DNA of 64,000 nucleotides from an uncultured delta proteobacterium. Lineage in GTDB: Bacteria; Myxococcota_A; UBA9160; JAFDET01. The translations under genes were made by a program, and so were the position numbers. The stretch lies in contig CAMYLJ010000008.1 in NCBI GenBank assembly GCA_947259215.1, positions 59,573 through 123,572 on the forward strand, in the 5' to 3' direction. The notes under the pieces were generated by a model, which was given only the letters and a program-made list of their open reading frames with translations, ran no database searches and had not been told where the DNA came from. Of the stretch, positions 24,943-33,538 are shown piece after piece; the stretch's first letter is position 1, and each line of letters starts with the position of its first letter.

Positions 24943-25422
24943 GAGGGTACCTTCCCTCTGGCCTCGTTCGATGGAGCCCGTGATGATGGCGATCACTCGC
25001 TCCTCCAGCTTCAGGTAGCGCGGCCAGATCTCCCCGCGGATCGCGCTGCTCCAGTTGAGCCAGACCCGGGCGTGGTGCTCGTGGGTATCCACGGAGTCGG
25101 CGAAGGCGGCCACGTGGGCCAGCAGCAGCTCGGGCGCAGGACGATTCGCCGTGTGGACGCGCTCGGCGAGCGCCACGTAGAAGCGCTCGACCTCGTCCAA
25201 CACCGCGGACACCAGATCCTCTCGGGTCGGGAAGTAATGGAAGGCGGTGGACAGGGCGACGCCGGCCTCCGCCGCCACGGCGGCGTGGCGGGCAGCGCCG
25301 ATTCCCTGGTCCGCGAAGACCCGGAGCGCGCAGTCGAGGAGCTGCTGCCGCCTCTCCTCCTGCGGTAGCCGGGCAGCACGAGCCCGGGAGATCGAAGTAT
25401 CTGTTTTAGAAGCGGATTTCAT
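24775..25422 (-). CDS. TetR regulator of the LuxR/HapR/SmcR-like group
   Basis: A 215-residue regulator. The DNA-binding part RRQQLLDCALRVFADQGIG, then VAAEAGVALSTAFHYFPTRE and DLVSAVL, follows closely what I recall of the Vibrio quorum-sensing regulators HapR, SmcR and LuxR. Recalled similarity extends into the C-terminal domain (HARVWLNWSSAIRGEIWPRY; ERGQREG). Those proteins bind a 22-bp palindrome with TTATTGA-type half sites, and one such site begins at 25423, touching this start codon, upstream of the divergent acyl-CoA dehydrogenase. Autoregulation and control of the fatty-acid-type operon are inferred. No quorum-signal synthase is visible. It overlaps the DUF4345 tail by 168 bases. Confidence 0.88.
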   Translation of the reverse strand: MKSASKTDTSISRARAARLPQEERRQQLLDCALRVFADQGIGAARHAAVAAEAGVALSTAFHYFPTREDLVSAVLDEVERFYVALAERVHTANRPAPELLLAHVAAFADSVDTHEHHARVWLNWSSAIRGEIWPRYLKLEERVIAIITGSIERGQREGTLSNAAPARDGARIMIGAGYMIAQMKLSGRPRAEVDRFLASLVRSLAGGIASDGANG

Positions 25423-25444
25423 TTATTGACAATAACTTCAATAA
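25423..25444. promoter_or_regulatory. candidate LuxR/HapR-type operator
   Basis: TTATTGA (25423-25429) and TCAATAA (25438-25444) are perfect inverted half sites separated by eight bases. The length (22 bp) and spacing equal the LuxR/HapR consensus as I recall it. The core also contains a tighter dyad, TTATTG-A-CAATAA (25423-25435). It sits between the divergent LuxR/HapR-like regulator and the acyl-CoA dehydrogenase, in the most AT-rich patch of the region. Confidence 0.65.
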
Positions 25445-25461
25445 CGCTCAATCTATTGAAG
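25436..25461. promoter_or_regulatory. second overlapping dyad in the regulator/ACAD intergenic region
   Basis: CTTCAATA (25436-25443) and TATTGAAG (25454-25461) are perfect 8-bp inverted arms separated by ten bases. They overlap the right half of the LuxR/HapR-type site, so the region may hold two adjacent operator units sharing a half site. Confidence 0.55.
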
Positions 25462-25488
25462 AACATATCAAATGGCGGGAGACGCCCC

Positions 25489-26769
25489 ATGTTCGAGATC
25501 GAGACCTTCACACCTCCCAACCTCGGCATGACCGGGCTCGACGGCGACCTGACCGAGGAGGAGCGGGCCACCCAGGAGACCTTTCATCGCTTCGCCGAGG
25601 AGGTCGTACGGCCCATCGGGATCCAGCTCGACAAGATGACCCCGGAGGAGGCCGTCGCTCCCGGCTCCCCCGTGTTCGACTTCATCGCCAAGTTCGAAAC
25701 GCTGGGCTTCGGTCCCGAGGCCCTGGCCCAGACGCCGCCGGAGCAGCTCTCCCGTCTGCTTCCGCTGATCATGGAGGAGCTCTGCTGGGGCGACGTCGGA
25801 CTGGGGCTCTCCACAATGGTGATGAGCTTCCCCGCCTTTGCGGCCTCGCTGACGGGGAAGCCCGAGGTGATGGAGCGTTTCGCCGGCCAGCGGGGCTGCT
25901 GGCTCGGCACCCAGCCCGACCGCGGCAGCGACGTGCTGGACTTCCAGGGGAGCAACCTGCATCCGGGCGGGAAGCAGAACAAGGGCAACCTCGTCGCCCG
26001 CGTGGAGGGAGACGAGGTGATCCTCCACGGACAGAGCTCCGCCTGGGTCTCGACCTCCCCCATCGCCGAGTGTGCGCTCGCCTACGTGCCCTGCGACTAC
26101 GGGAACGGCATCCTCCGCCAGGACGGCATCGCCAATGGGATCGCGCTCCTCGTGCCCTTCGACCTCGAGGGCGTCTCCAAGGGCAAGCCCCTCGACAAAC
26201 TCGGCATGCGGCCCCTCTCCCAGGGCGAGCTCTTCTTCAAGGAGGTGCGGATCCCGCGTGACTACGCCATCGCCGAGGGCGACGCGTACTTCACGAGCTT
26301 CTACGGCGCCCTCACCTTCGCCAACATGGAGATGGGGATCGCGTTCACCGGCCTGGCGCGGGCGGCCTTCGAGCACGCCCTGGCCTACGCCCACGAGCGG
26401 CGCCAGGGGGGAACCGAGATCATCCACCACCAGGCGGTGAAGCTGAAGCTCTTCTCGATGTGGAAGAAGGTCGAACTCTGCCGCGCGATGAGCCGGCGCG
26501 CCGCCCGGTACAACTTCGTGTCCGGAACGCCGCACGTGCTGGCCTCCATCACGTCCAAGACCTCGGTGACCCAGCTCGCCTTCGAGGTGGCCAGCGAGGC
26601 CATCCAGATCTTCGGCGGCAACGGGCTCACCAAGGAGTACCCGGTGGAGAAGCTCCTCCGGGACGCGCGCTCGGCGCTGATCGCCGACGGCGAGAACACG
26701 GTCCTGGACATGGTCGGAGCAGAGTGGCTCTCGCGTTGGTACTGCGAGCAGCACGGCGCCCGGTCCTGA
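25489..26769 (+). CDS. acyl-CoA dehydrogenase family protein
   Basis: A 426-residue flavoenzyme of the acyl-CoA dehydrogenase fold. The N-terminal helical domain contains IMEELCWGDVGLGLS (about 105). The beta domain has WVSTSPIAECALAYV and DKLGMRPLSQGELFFKEVRI, and the C-terminal helical domain has QIFGGNGLTKEYPVEKLLRD. It should introduce an alpha-beta double bond into an acyl-CoA with FAD in the cytoplasm. The usual C-terminal catalytic Glu motif is modified (RSALIADGENTV), so substrate range is uncertain. The ATG at 25489 follows a GGGAGA site and the operator region. The DUF5938 reductase gene follows ten bases later. Confidence 0.9.
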   Translation: MFEIETFTPPNLGMTGLDGDLTEEERATQETFHRFAEEVVRPIGIQLDKMTPEEAVAPGSPVFDFIAKFETLGFGPEALAQTPPEQLSRLLPLIMEELCWGDVGLGLSTMVMSFPAFAASLTGKPEVMERFAGQRGCWLGTQPDRGSDVLDFQGSNLHPGGKQNKGNLVARVEGDEVILHGQSSAWVSTSPIAECALAYVPCDYGNGILRQDGIANGIALLVPFDLEGVSKGKPLDKLGMRPLSQGELFFKEVRIPRDYAIAEGDAYFTSFYGALTFANMEMGIAFTGLARAAFEHALAYAHERRQGGTEIIHHQAVKLKLFSMWKKVELCRAMSRRAARYNFVSGTPHVLASITSKTSVTQLAFEVASEAIQIFGGNGLTKEYPVEKLLRDARSALIADGENTVLDMVGAEWLSRWYCEQHGARS

Positions 26770-26779
26770 GGAGTCGAAG

Positions 26780-27892
26780 ATGCCCACGAAGCCCGTCGTC
26801 GTCTACGGAGCCAGCGGCTACACCGGCCGCCTGGTGTGCGAGGCCCTGCGCCACTACCAGCTTCCCTTCATCGCCGCCGGCCGCGACAAGGCCCGGCTGG
26901 AGGCGGCCATGAAGCAGGTCCCGGGGATCGAGACCGCCGACTACGAAGTCGTCGCCGTAGACCACGCCGTGGACGCGTTGGCGGACCTCTTCGACGGCGC
27001 AGAAGTCGTCTGCAACACCGTCGGACCCTTCCTCTACTACGGCCTGACCGTGGTGGAGGCCGCGGCGCGCGCGAAAATCCACTATCTGGACAGCACCGGC
27101 GAGATCGATTTCATGTCGCAGGCGCGGGACGCCTTCGACGCTGCTTACGCCGAGGCCGGCAAGGTGCTGGCGCCCTCGTCGGCGTACATGTACACGCCCC
27201 TCGAGATCGCTGCGCGCATCGTCCTGGAGACCGAGGGTATCGACACCCTGGAGGCCATCTGCTCGGCGACAGGGACACCGACCTACGGGTCGACCCAGTC
27301 GATCTTCGCCATGTTCCAGAGCGCGGAGACGGCCTTCTACCTGGAGCAGAACCAGCGCGTCCCCTGGCCCGCGGCGCGCGGCTACGAGGTCTCGGTGCCG
27401 GGCCTGCCGATGACCCAGCTCGCCCATCCCTGGGGCGGTGGCAGCCTGCCGCTCTACTTCGAGCGCGACCCCCGGGTGCGGAGTTGCCGTCAGCTCACGG
27501 GCTTCACCAACCGCACCCTGATGGAGCAGGTGGTCCAGCTCCAGCAGCTGTACGAGAGTGACCTGAAGGCCCTGCCGGAAGACGAGCGCACGGCGAAGCT
27601 CGGCGAGATCGCCGCCGGGATCCAGTCCGGCATGCCGCCGCGGGAGAACCCGCTCGTCCACCGCTGCACCGACCACGTGGTCGGCCGTGGCGGGAACACG
27701 GTGTGCCACTGCACCCTCTACAGCTTCAATCCCTACCAGGTGACGGGGACCGTGCTGGCGGCCGTCGCCCAGTTCCTGATCGGCGGCCACCAGACCGCCT
27801 CGGGCTTCGCCTCCGCCTGCGAGGCGGTGGGATACCGGGAGATCCTGGGCCAGCTCCGCAACTTCGGACTGGTCGAGGTTTCCGTCAGCTAG
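26780..27892 (+). CDS. saccharopine-dehydrogenase-like / DUF5938 reductase
   Basis: A 370-residue protein with a Rossmann start VVYGASGYTGRLVCEALRHY at 6-25, typical of saccharopine dehydrogenase-like and trans-acting enoyl reductase proteins. VVCNTVGPFLYYGLTVVEAA and HYLDSTGEIDFM complete the nucleotide-binding half. The C-terminal half matches DUF5938 in general layout. Relatives in mycobacteria reduce enoyl intermediates in lipid synthesis. The ten-base spacing from the acyl-CoA dehydrogenase implies co-transcription and a role in the same acyl pathway. It overlaps the convergent ligase gene by four bases. Confidence 0.85.
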   Translation: MPTKPVVVYGASGYTGRLVCEALRHYQLPFIAAGRDKARLEAAMKQVPGIETADYEVVAVDHAVDALADLFDGAEVVCNTVGPFLYYGLTVVEAAARAKIHYLDSTGEIDFMSQARDAFDAAYAEAGKVLAPSSAYMYTPLEIAARIVLETEGIDTLEAICSATGTPTYGSTQSIFAMFQSAETAFYLEQNQRVPWPAARGYEVSVPGLPMTQLAHPWGGGSLPLYFERDPRVRSCRQLTGFTNRTLMEQVVQLQQLYESDLKALPEDERTAKLGEIAAGIQSGMPPRENPLVHRCTDHVVGRGGNTVCHCTLYSFNPYQVTGTVLAAVAQFLIGGHQTASGFASACEAVGYREILGQLRNFGLVEVSVS

Positions 27893-29442
27893 ACATTCCG
27901 CTCGCGACCTTCCCAGTAGCGGTCGCGGAGGTCCCGCTTCAGGACCTTGCCCGCAGCGCTTCGTGGAAGTTCTTCGACGAAGTCGACCGATTTGGGCGTC
28001 TTGACGCTGCCCAGGCGTTCCTTGCACAGGGCCAACAGCTCTTGCTCGGCGACGCTCTGACCCGGCTTGCACTCGACCACCGCCTTGACCGCCTCTCCCC
28101 ACTGGTCGTCCGGCACGCCGATCACGGCGCAGTCCTGGACCACCGGGTGGGACCAGATCACCTGCTCGATCTCGCTGGGGAAGACGTTGAACCCTCCCGA
28201 GATGATCATGTCCTTCTTGCGATCGGTGATGTGCAGGTAGCCTTCGGGGTCGATCCGCCCGACGTCGCCGGTGTGGAGCCAGCCGTCGATGATGGTCGCA
28301 GCCGTCTGCTCAGGGTCCGCGTAGTAGCCCTTCATGACGAGGTCACCACGGACGCAGATTTCCCCGGTCTCGTCCCGGACCACGGGACGGCCCTCCTCGT
28401 CCAGGATCGCGACCTGGACCAGGGGCATCGGCCGCCCGCAGGAGGAGAGCCGACGATCCTCCGCGGGCCGCCCGTCCACAAGGTGCTCGGCCGGGGACAG
28501 GTACGAGATGGTCGCCGGCGCCTCCGACTGGCCGTAGAACTGGGTCATGACCGGGCCGAAGACCTCGATCGCGCGGCGCAGCTTCTCGGTCGACATCGGT
28601 GCTGCGCCGTAGACGAAGTAGCGAAGGGAGGAGAGGTCGTGGCTCGCGAGGTCCGGCATCTCGAGAAGCCGGTAGATCACCGTGGGCGGCAGGAAGAGCT
28701 CGGTGACATGGTGCTCCTCGATCATCTTGGGCAACAGCGCCGGGTCCGGCCGGGTCATGATCACCAGGCGACCGCCCCGCGCGGCAGTGGCCAGGGACAG
28801 CACGCCCGCCGCGTGGGTCATGGGTGCCGCCGCCAGGTTCACCGGTGCACCGTCGAGGTACGGCGTGCCGAGCATGTACTGCGCTGCAAAGACGAGGAGG
28901 TTCCGGTGGGTCAGCATCACGCCCTTCGGACGGCCGGTGGTCCCGCCGGTCGACTGGATCATGCACACCTGCCCGAGATCGATCGTCAGGCCCGGGTCGT
29001 CCTCGAACGCGCCGGCCAGCCAGGTCTCCAGGCCGGGCGCAAACGCGAGGTCCCGGTCGAGGCAGACCAGCTCGCGCACGTGATCCATCTTTTCCCGCAG
29101 CTCGGCCACGACCTCCGCGAAGGCGCCGTGGAAGAACAGCACCTCGCAGCGAAAGCGGTTGAGCGCGTCCAGGAAGGAGTCGGCGGTGCCGCGGGGATTC
29201 AGGGGTACCCAGGCCATGCCGGCACGCCAGATGCCCAGCGTGGCCAGCCACGCCACCGGATCGTTGGGAGCCAGCACGGCGCCCTGGACCCCCTGCCCCA
29301 GTCCCTTTTCGAGCAGCCGGTTCGCGATGCAACAGGTCCGGAGACGCGCTTCGCGGTAGGTGCAGGAATAGTCATCGGCCTGGAGGTACACGCCGTCCGG
29401 ATGGATCCCGAAGCCCCGATCGAACAGTTCGATCACCGCCAT
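27889..29442 (-). CDS. long-chain fatty acid-CoA ligase / AMP-dependent synthetase
   Basis: A 517-residue ANL-superfamily enzyme. MIQSTGGTTGRPKGVMLTHR (about 165) is the ATP-binding P-loop signature. FYGQSEAPATISYL is the A5 acyl-binding motif, WLHTGDVGRIDPEGYLHITD with RKKDMIISGGFNV holds the hinge and ribose-binding residues, and SAAGKVLKRDLRDRYW near the end contains the catalytic Lys. It activates a carboxylic acid with ATP and CoA. It lies downstream of the SDR and thiolase on the same strand, with 13 bases between it and the SDR stop. It is predicted to be the entry enzyme of this cluster. Confidence 0.93.
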   Translation of the reverse strand: MAVIELFDRGFGIHPDGVYLQADDYSCTYREARLRTCCIANRLLEKGLGQGVQGAVLAPNDPVAWLATLGIWRAGMAWVPLNPRGTADSFLDALNRFRCEVLFFHGAFAEVVAELREKMDHVRELVCLDRDLAFAPGLETWLAGAFEDDPGLTIDLGQVCMIQSTGGTTGRPKGVMLTHRNLLVFAAQYMLGTPYLDGAPVNLAAAPMTHAAGVLSLATAARGGRLVIMTRPDPALLPKMIEEHHVTELFLPPTVIYRLLEMPDLASHDLSSLRYFVYGAAPMSTEKLRRAIEVFGPVMTQFYGQSEAPATISYLSPAEHLVDGRPAEDRRLSSCGRPMPLVQVAILDEEGRPVVRDETGEICVRGDLVMKGYYADPEQTAATIIDGWLHTGDVGRIDPEGYLHITDRKKDMIISGGFNVFPSEIEQVIWSHPVVQDCAVIGVPDDQWGEAVKAVVECKPGQSVAEQELLALCKERLGSVKTPKSVDFVEELPRSAAGKVLKRDLRDRYWEGRERNV

Positions 29443-29455
29443 CGTGAGATCCCGC

Positions 29456-30271
29456 TCAGGCTACTCGGGCGCCGCCGTCGATGAGCAGGCCCACCCCGTT
29501 CACGTGCGCGGCGGCATCGGACGCCAGGTAACAGACGGTCGCGGCGACGTCGGCGGGCTCGCCGAACCCCCCGAGGAACTGCGTTTCGAGCAGTTGCTCC
29601 ACGGCCTGGGCGTCTTCGCCGTAGCCCAGCCGCACCATTCCTTCGAGTCCGCGATCCACCATCGGCGTCCGGATGAAGCCGGGGTGGACGCTGTTCACGC
29701 GGATTCCCAGGCCGAGGCGCGCGAACTCCACGGCCCCGGCGCGGGTGATCGACTCCACGGCGCCCTTGCTCGCGCAGTAGCTCGCCAGACCGGCGAAGCC
29801 GATCTTGCTACCCAGAGAGGAGACGTTGACGATCGATCCGCCCTGGCCCGCGGGACCGTCCGGCCCCATGACGCGAGCCGCGTGCTTCATGCCCAGGAAG
29901 ACGCCTTCCACGTTCACCCGCTGGATGCGCTGGAAGTTCTCGAGGGATTCCTCGTGGATCCAGTTCAGCTCTTCGATCCCGGCGTTGTTCACCAGCACGT
30001 CGAGACCGCCCAGGCCCTCGACCGCGCGCTGGACGGTCGCCTGCCACTGGTCCTCATCGGTGACGTCCTGGGCCGCGAACTCGGCGGTGAAGCCGCCTTG
30101 CGCGATGGTCTCGGCGGTCTTCCGGCCCTGCTCTTCGAGCACGTCGGTCAGGAGCACCCGGGCGCCCGCCTGGGCCAGGGCCTCCGCACACGCCGCCCCG
30201 AGGCCCTGGGCCGCCCCCGTGACCAGGGCCACCTTGCCGTCCAGCCGCTGGCGCTTCGCGTAGTCGGTCAT
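29456..30271 (-). CDS. SDR family oxidoreductase (3-hydroxyacyl/steroid dehydrogenase-like)
   Basis: A 271-residue classical short-chain dehydrogenase. TGAAQGLG at 18-25 is the NAD(P)-binding glycine motif and VNNAG the structural one. Ser with Y-x-x-x-K is present in SSLGSKIGFAGLASYCASKG. GFIRTPM and an intact C-terminus complete the fold. An acidic residue at the end of beta-2 (LLTDVL) favours NAD+. In this operon, between thiolase and CoA ligase, a 3-hydroxyacyl-CoA or hydroxysteroid dehydrogenase role fits. The thiolase stop lies nine bases upstream. Confidence 0.92.
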   Translation of the reverse strand: MTDYAKRQRLDGKVALVTGAAQGLGAACAEALAQAGARVLLTDVLEEQGRKTAETIAQGGFTAEFAAQDVTDEDQWQATVQRAVEGLGGLDVLVNNAGIEELNWIHEESLENFQRIQRVNVEGVFLGMKHAARVMGPDGPAGQGGSIVNVSSLGSKIGFAGLASYCASKGAVESITRAGAVEFARLGLGIRVNSVHPGFIRTPMVDRGLEGMVRLGYGEDAQAVEQLLETQFLGGFGEPADVAATVCYLASDAAAHVNGVGLLIDGGARVA

Positions 30272-30280
30272 GGTCGTCTC

Positions 30281-31513
30281 CTATCGCCCGAGCAGCGTCA
30301 CGCAGGCGGCGGCTTCCTCGATGCCGAGCAGACCGCCGCCGTTCTCCGCCACCGCGATCCGTGCGCCGGACACCTGCCGCGGACCGGCCTCCTCGCGAAG
30401 CTGCGTGACGAGCTCGTGGACCTGTCCGAGCCCCGTGGCGCCGATGGGATGGCCCTTGCACTCGAGCCCGCCGGAGGGGTTCACCGGGATCCGGCCGCCG
30501 AGGCAGGTGTCGCCGCGAACCGCCAGCTCGCCGCCTTCCCCGAAACCGCAGAAGCCCAGGTTCTCCACCTGGATGATCTCTCCCATCGCACTTGCGTCGT
30601 GCACTTCGGCTACGGAGACGTCCTCGGGGCCGACGCCGGCCGCCTCGTAGGCCTCTCGGGCGGCCAGATGACTGACGTGCTGGTCGAGCGCTTCGGGGTC
30701 GCGGTCCCGGCCGCTGCGCAGGACCGACGCGAGCACGCGAATCTCACGGCCCCGGGGCAGGCGGCTCAGAGCGACCGCCGTACACAGGACCGCCGCGGCC
30801 GCGCCGTCGCTGAGGGGAGCACACATGGGGACGGTGAGCGGACCGACCACGGGGCGCCCCGCCAACACCTCCTCTACGCTGAAGGGCTTCCGATACTGGG
30901 CTCTGGGGTTGTGGACCGAGTGGTTGTGGTTCTTGGCGGCGACCGCTGCGATCTGCTCCCGGGTCGTCCCGAACCGCCGCATGTGGAAGTGCGCGAACGC
31001 TGCGTAGACGTCCATGAAGCGGCTGTAGCCCCCGGACGCCGGCGGGTCGTCGGCAACCTCGTCGCCCGAGAGGCGCCTCAGATCAGCCAGGTTCCCCTCG
31101 ACGTCGTGGACGTCCCAGCCGCCCTCGAAGAGCCCGAACGCCTTCGCCCGATCCTCGCTGACCAGCTTCTCGGCGCCGACGGCGAGGGCCACGTCTCCCT
31201 GGCCTGCCCGCAGCCACGTGCCCGCCAGATGAAGGGCGCTGCTGCCGCTGGCACAGGCGTTCTCGACGTTCACGATCGGGATGCCCCCGAGCTCGAGGGA
31301 GCGCAACGCCACCTGGCCGCGGATCGTGATCTGCCCCTCGTGGTAGCCCTGGCCCGAGTTGGCGAAGAAGGCCGCGCCCAGGTCCGCAGCGGCGAGGCCG
31401 GCGTCCGCCAACGCCTCCTGGACCGCGGCTCGAGTCAGGTCCTTGACGCTCTGTGCGGGAAACCGCCCGAAGGGCGTCATCCCGACGCCGATCACGTAGA
31501 TGCGCTCCGCCAC
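30281..31513 (-). CDS. thiolase / SCP-x-like acetyl-CoA acetyltransferase
   Basis: A 410-residue thiolase-fold enzyme. VNVENACASGSSALHLAGTW near residue 85 carries the nucleophilic Cys. EVHDASAMGEIIQVENLG, NPSGGLECKGHPIGATG and VAENGGGLLG carry the His and CoA-binding segments of the SCP-x/thiolase-like class, whose members cleave bulky or branched 3-ketoacyl-CoAs. The start is GTG 31511-31513 (VAERIYVIGVG), with GGAGG six bases upstream; a longer frame would overlap the TetR gene. It follows TetR by 11 bases, so regulator, thiolase, SDR and ligase look like one operon. Confidence 0.92.
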   Translation of the reverse strand: MAERIYVIGVGMTPFGRFPAQSVKDLTRAAVQEALADAGLAAADLGAAFFANSGQGYHEGQITIRGQVALRSLELGGIPIVNVENACASGSSALHLAGTWLRAGQGDVALAVGAEKLVSEDRAKAFGLFEGGWDVHDVEGNLADLRRLSGDEVADDPPASGGYSRFMDVYAAFAHFHMRRFGTTREQIAAVAAKNHNHSVHNPRAQYRKPFSVEEVLAGRPVVGPLTVPMCAPLSDGAAAAVLCTAVALSRLPRGREIRVLASVLRSGRDRDPEALDQHVSHLAAREAYEAAGVGPEDVSVAEVHDASAMGEIIQVENLGFCGFGEGGELAVRGDTCLGGRIPVNPSGGLECKGHPIGATGLGQVHELVTQLREEAGPRQVSGARIAVAENGGGLLGIEEAAACVTLLGR

Positions 31514-31524
31514 CCGTTCCTCCG

Positions 31525-32154
31525 TCAGCCGCGCCGTCGGCGCGCCGGCGGCTGCTTCGCCTCGGCGGCGGGATGGAGCAACCCGTGCAGGAGGAGCTCC
31601 GTCCATTCCCGGAACGCTTCGCCGACCGAGAGGCTCGCCTCCCGGAGAAACGCGGGCTCCTTCAGTCGGCGTGCGACGACCCGCGCGGCCTCGCTGACGA
31701 GGTACGGGTTCACGCGCCGCAGCTGGCCGCGCCGGATGCCGTCTTCGATGATCCGGCGGATGCCCGCGGCCCGGGTCTCCTGGTGCTCCTCCATCATGCG
31801 CCGCGCAGACGGGAAGGAATCGATGTCGCCGAAGAAGGTCGTGCTGGCCTGGACCGTTTCGACGAAGCCGGGGCGCAGGAAGGCCTCGAGTCGGACGGCG
31901 GGATCCTGGAGCTCGCCTGCCGCCTCGTCGCCCAGGCGGCGGATTCGGGCGAGCAGGCGCTCCAGCACGCGGAGGAAGAGGTCCTCCTTGCTCCCGGCGA
32001 GCTCGTAGAAGGATCTCCGGGAGCAGCGCAGGCGAGCGGCCAGCTCACCGACAGTCACCTTCCGGAAGCCCTCCTTCTGGAAGATCTCCTCGAGTGCGTC
32101 CAGGAGCTCCCGCTGTCGCGCCCCTTCGACGTTTTCCGGGTTCCGACCGGCCAT
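31525..32154 (-). CDS. TetR/AcrR family transcriptional regulator
   Basis: A 209-residue regulator. The helix-turn-helix lies at about residues 14-60 (RELLDALEEIFQKEGFRKVT, then LAARLRCSRRSFYELAGSKE). The C-terminal part is a long helical ligand-binding domain ending in a basic Pro/Arg tail. It is first in the operon with thiolase, SDR and CoA ligase and is divergent from DUF1329. The dyad TGGTAC-N16-GTACCA lies eight bases beyond its start and is a plausible operator for both directions. An acyl-CoA ligand would fit the neighbours but is not shown. Confidence 0.9.
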   Translation of the reverse strand: MAGRNPENVEGARQRELLDALEEIFQKEGFRKVTVGELAARLRCSRRSFYELAGSKEDLFLRVLERLLARIRRLGDEAAGELQDPAVRLEAFLRPGFVETVQASTTFFGDIDSFPSARRMMEEHQETRAAGIRRIIEDGIRRGQLRRVNPYLVSEAARVVARRLKEPAFLREASLSVGEAFREWTELLLHGLLHPAAEAKQPPARRRRG

Positions 32155-32161
32155 GAGGGTA

Positions 32162-32189
32162 TGGTACTCTAAGCACTAGTCTGGTACCA
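32162..32189. promoter_or_regulatory. candidate TetR operator between TetR and DUF1329
   Basis: TGGTAC (32162-32167) and GTACCA (32184-32189) are perfect inverted arms separated by 16 bases, in the only divergent intergenic space of this block (59 bases). The right arm lies within GGTACC, itself a palindrome. Confidence 0.55.
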
Positions 32190-32213
32190 ACCGTTTCTCG
32201 AGCAGGTGGCCCG

Positions 32214-33536
32214 ATGCGCATGCCCGGTCTCCACGCCCTGCCCGCGGTGGCAGCTCTGTTCTTCCTGGCCCCGTCGACGTCCACCCACGCCGAGGTAGAC
32301 GCCAGGCCCGACGGGCCCGCCGCGCTCCGCGAGGGCGAGATCATCGACTTCGCCCGGGTCGAGCGTCTGAAGCCGTATCTGCCACCGGAGCTCTGGGCCC
32401 ACCGCCAGTTCGTCTTCTACGAGGGGATGCGCCTCGAGATCGGTCCGGCGTTTCGCGACTACGCGCCGCCGCCGGTCTTCCACGAGGCCACGGAGACGCA
32501 CCGCGGCCAGGCGCGGATCGGTCCGGACGGCAGCTTGGAGAACTACACCGCCGGCGAGCCCTTCCCCATGGACGAGATCGACTGCCGTAACGATCCCCAG
32601 GCCGGGGAGAAGGTCATCTGGAACTTCGACTATCGCTGGCAGGGATCCGGCCAGACGGCACACGCCTACTACTCCTACTGGGACCGCGGGGAGGAGCTTC
32701 CGCTCTACTACGAGGGCACGGCGCGCTACGTCTGGCTCGCCCACCGTCCCGAGCCCCAGTATGCGAAGAACGGCGGCAACATCTTCCGCAAGGAGCGGCG
32801 CAAGCTCGCCTACGGCGTGAACGTCCTGGCCCCGTTCGACGCCAAGGGCATCGCGATCCTGAACTACCGCTACAAGGCCGCGGATGGACCGCGCGACCAG
32901 GCCAAGAACGACGACACCTGGGTCTACATCCCGACCCTGCGCCGGGTGCGCAGGGTCTCCAGCGCCCAGCGCACGGACGCCGTCTCGGGTACGGACTTCA
33001 CCTTCGACGACTTCTCGGGCTTCTTCGGCATCCCGCCGCAGTACGAGTGGCAGTGCCTCGGCGAGCACGACGTGATCGCCACGGTGAACTCGCGGATCAA
33101 GGCCTATCCCTACACGAAGGACCACAACTTCGGCCCCTACGGGCTCTCCTTCGCCGACGACCGCTGGGAGCTGCGCCATGCCATCAAGATCCGCTTCGTC
33201 CCCAAAAACGACGACCACCCGTACTCGCAGAAGATCCTCTACATCGACAAGAACACCGCCGAGATGCTCTATTCCTTCGCCTACGACCAGAAGGAGGAGC
33301 TCTGGAAGATCATCTACCACAACAAGCGCTGGAGCGAAGACGGCCACGAGTTCTACGAGCCGTGGGAAGGCGTGCCGGAGCCCCGTGACAACATGTCGGT
33401 GGCGGACGTCGTGATCAACGTCCAGACCGGGACGGGCAACCGCATCGAGTTCTGGGACGCCAACGGCACGCCCCTCGGCAGCAGCGGCAAGGTGCGGCGC
33501 TTCATCGACATCGGCCGCCTCACCCGGGGGCGCTGA
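32214..33536 (+). CDS. DUF1329 domain-containing periplasmic/outer-membrane-associated protein
   Basis: A 440-residue exported protein. The signal peptide is MRMPGLHALPAVAALFFLAP with cleavage near STHAEVDA. The body has the DUF1329 (LolA/LolB-related beta) pattern with Tyr/Trp-rich segments such as WNFDYRWQGSG, RRVRRVSSAQRTD and FTFDDFSGFFG. DUF1329 genes usually pair with DUF1302, as here, and often with RND transporters, and are induced by hydrophobic substrates such as steroids, alkanes or lipids. The pair lies within a CoA-catabolic island, so a role in moving a hydrophobic compound across the envelope is inferred. DUF1302 starts two bases after the stop. Confidence 0.9.
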   Translation: MRMPGLHALPAVAALFFLAPSTSTHAEVDARPDGPAALREGEIIDFARVERLKPYLPPELWAHRQFVFYEGMRLEIGPAFRDYAPPPVFHEATETHRGQARIGPDGSLENYTAGEPFPMDEIDCRNDPQAGEKVIWNFDYRWQGSGQTAHAYYSYWDRGEELPLYYEGTARYVWLAHRPEPQYAKNGGNIFRKERRKLAYGVNVLAPFDAKGIAILNYRYKAADGPRDQAKNDDTWVYIPTLRRVRRVSSAQRTDAVSGTDFTFDDFSGFFGIPPQYEWQCLGEHDVIATVNSRIKAYPYTKDHNFGPYGLSFADDRWELRHAIKIRFVPKNDDHPYSQKILYIDKNTAEMLYSFAYDQKEELWKIIYHNKRWSEDGHEFYEPWEGVPEPRDNMSVADVVINVQTGTGNRIEFWDANGTPLGSSGKVRRFIDIGRLTRGR

Positions 33537-33538
33537 GC

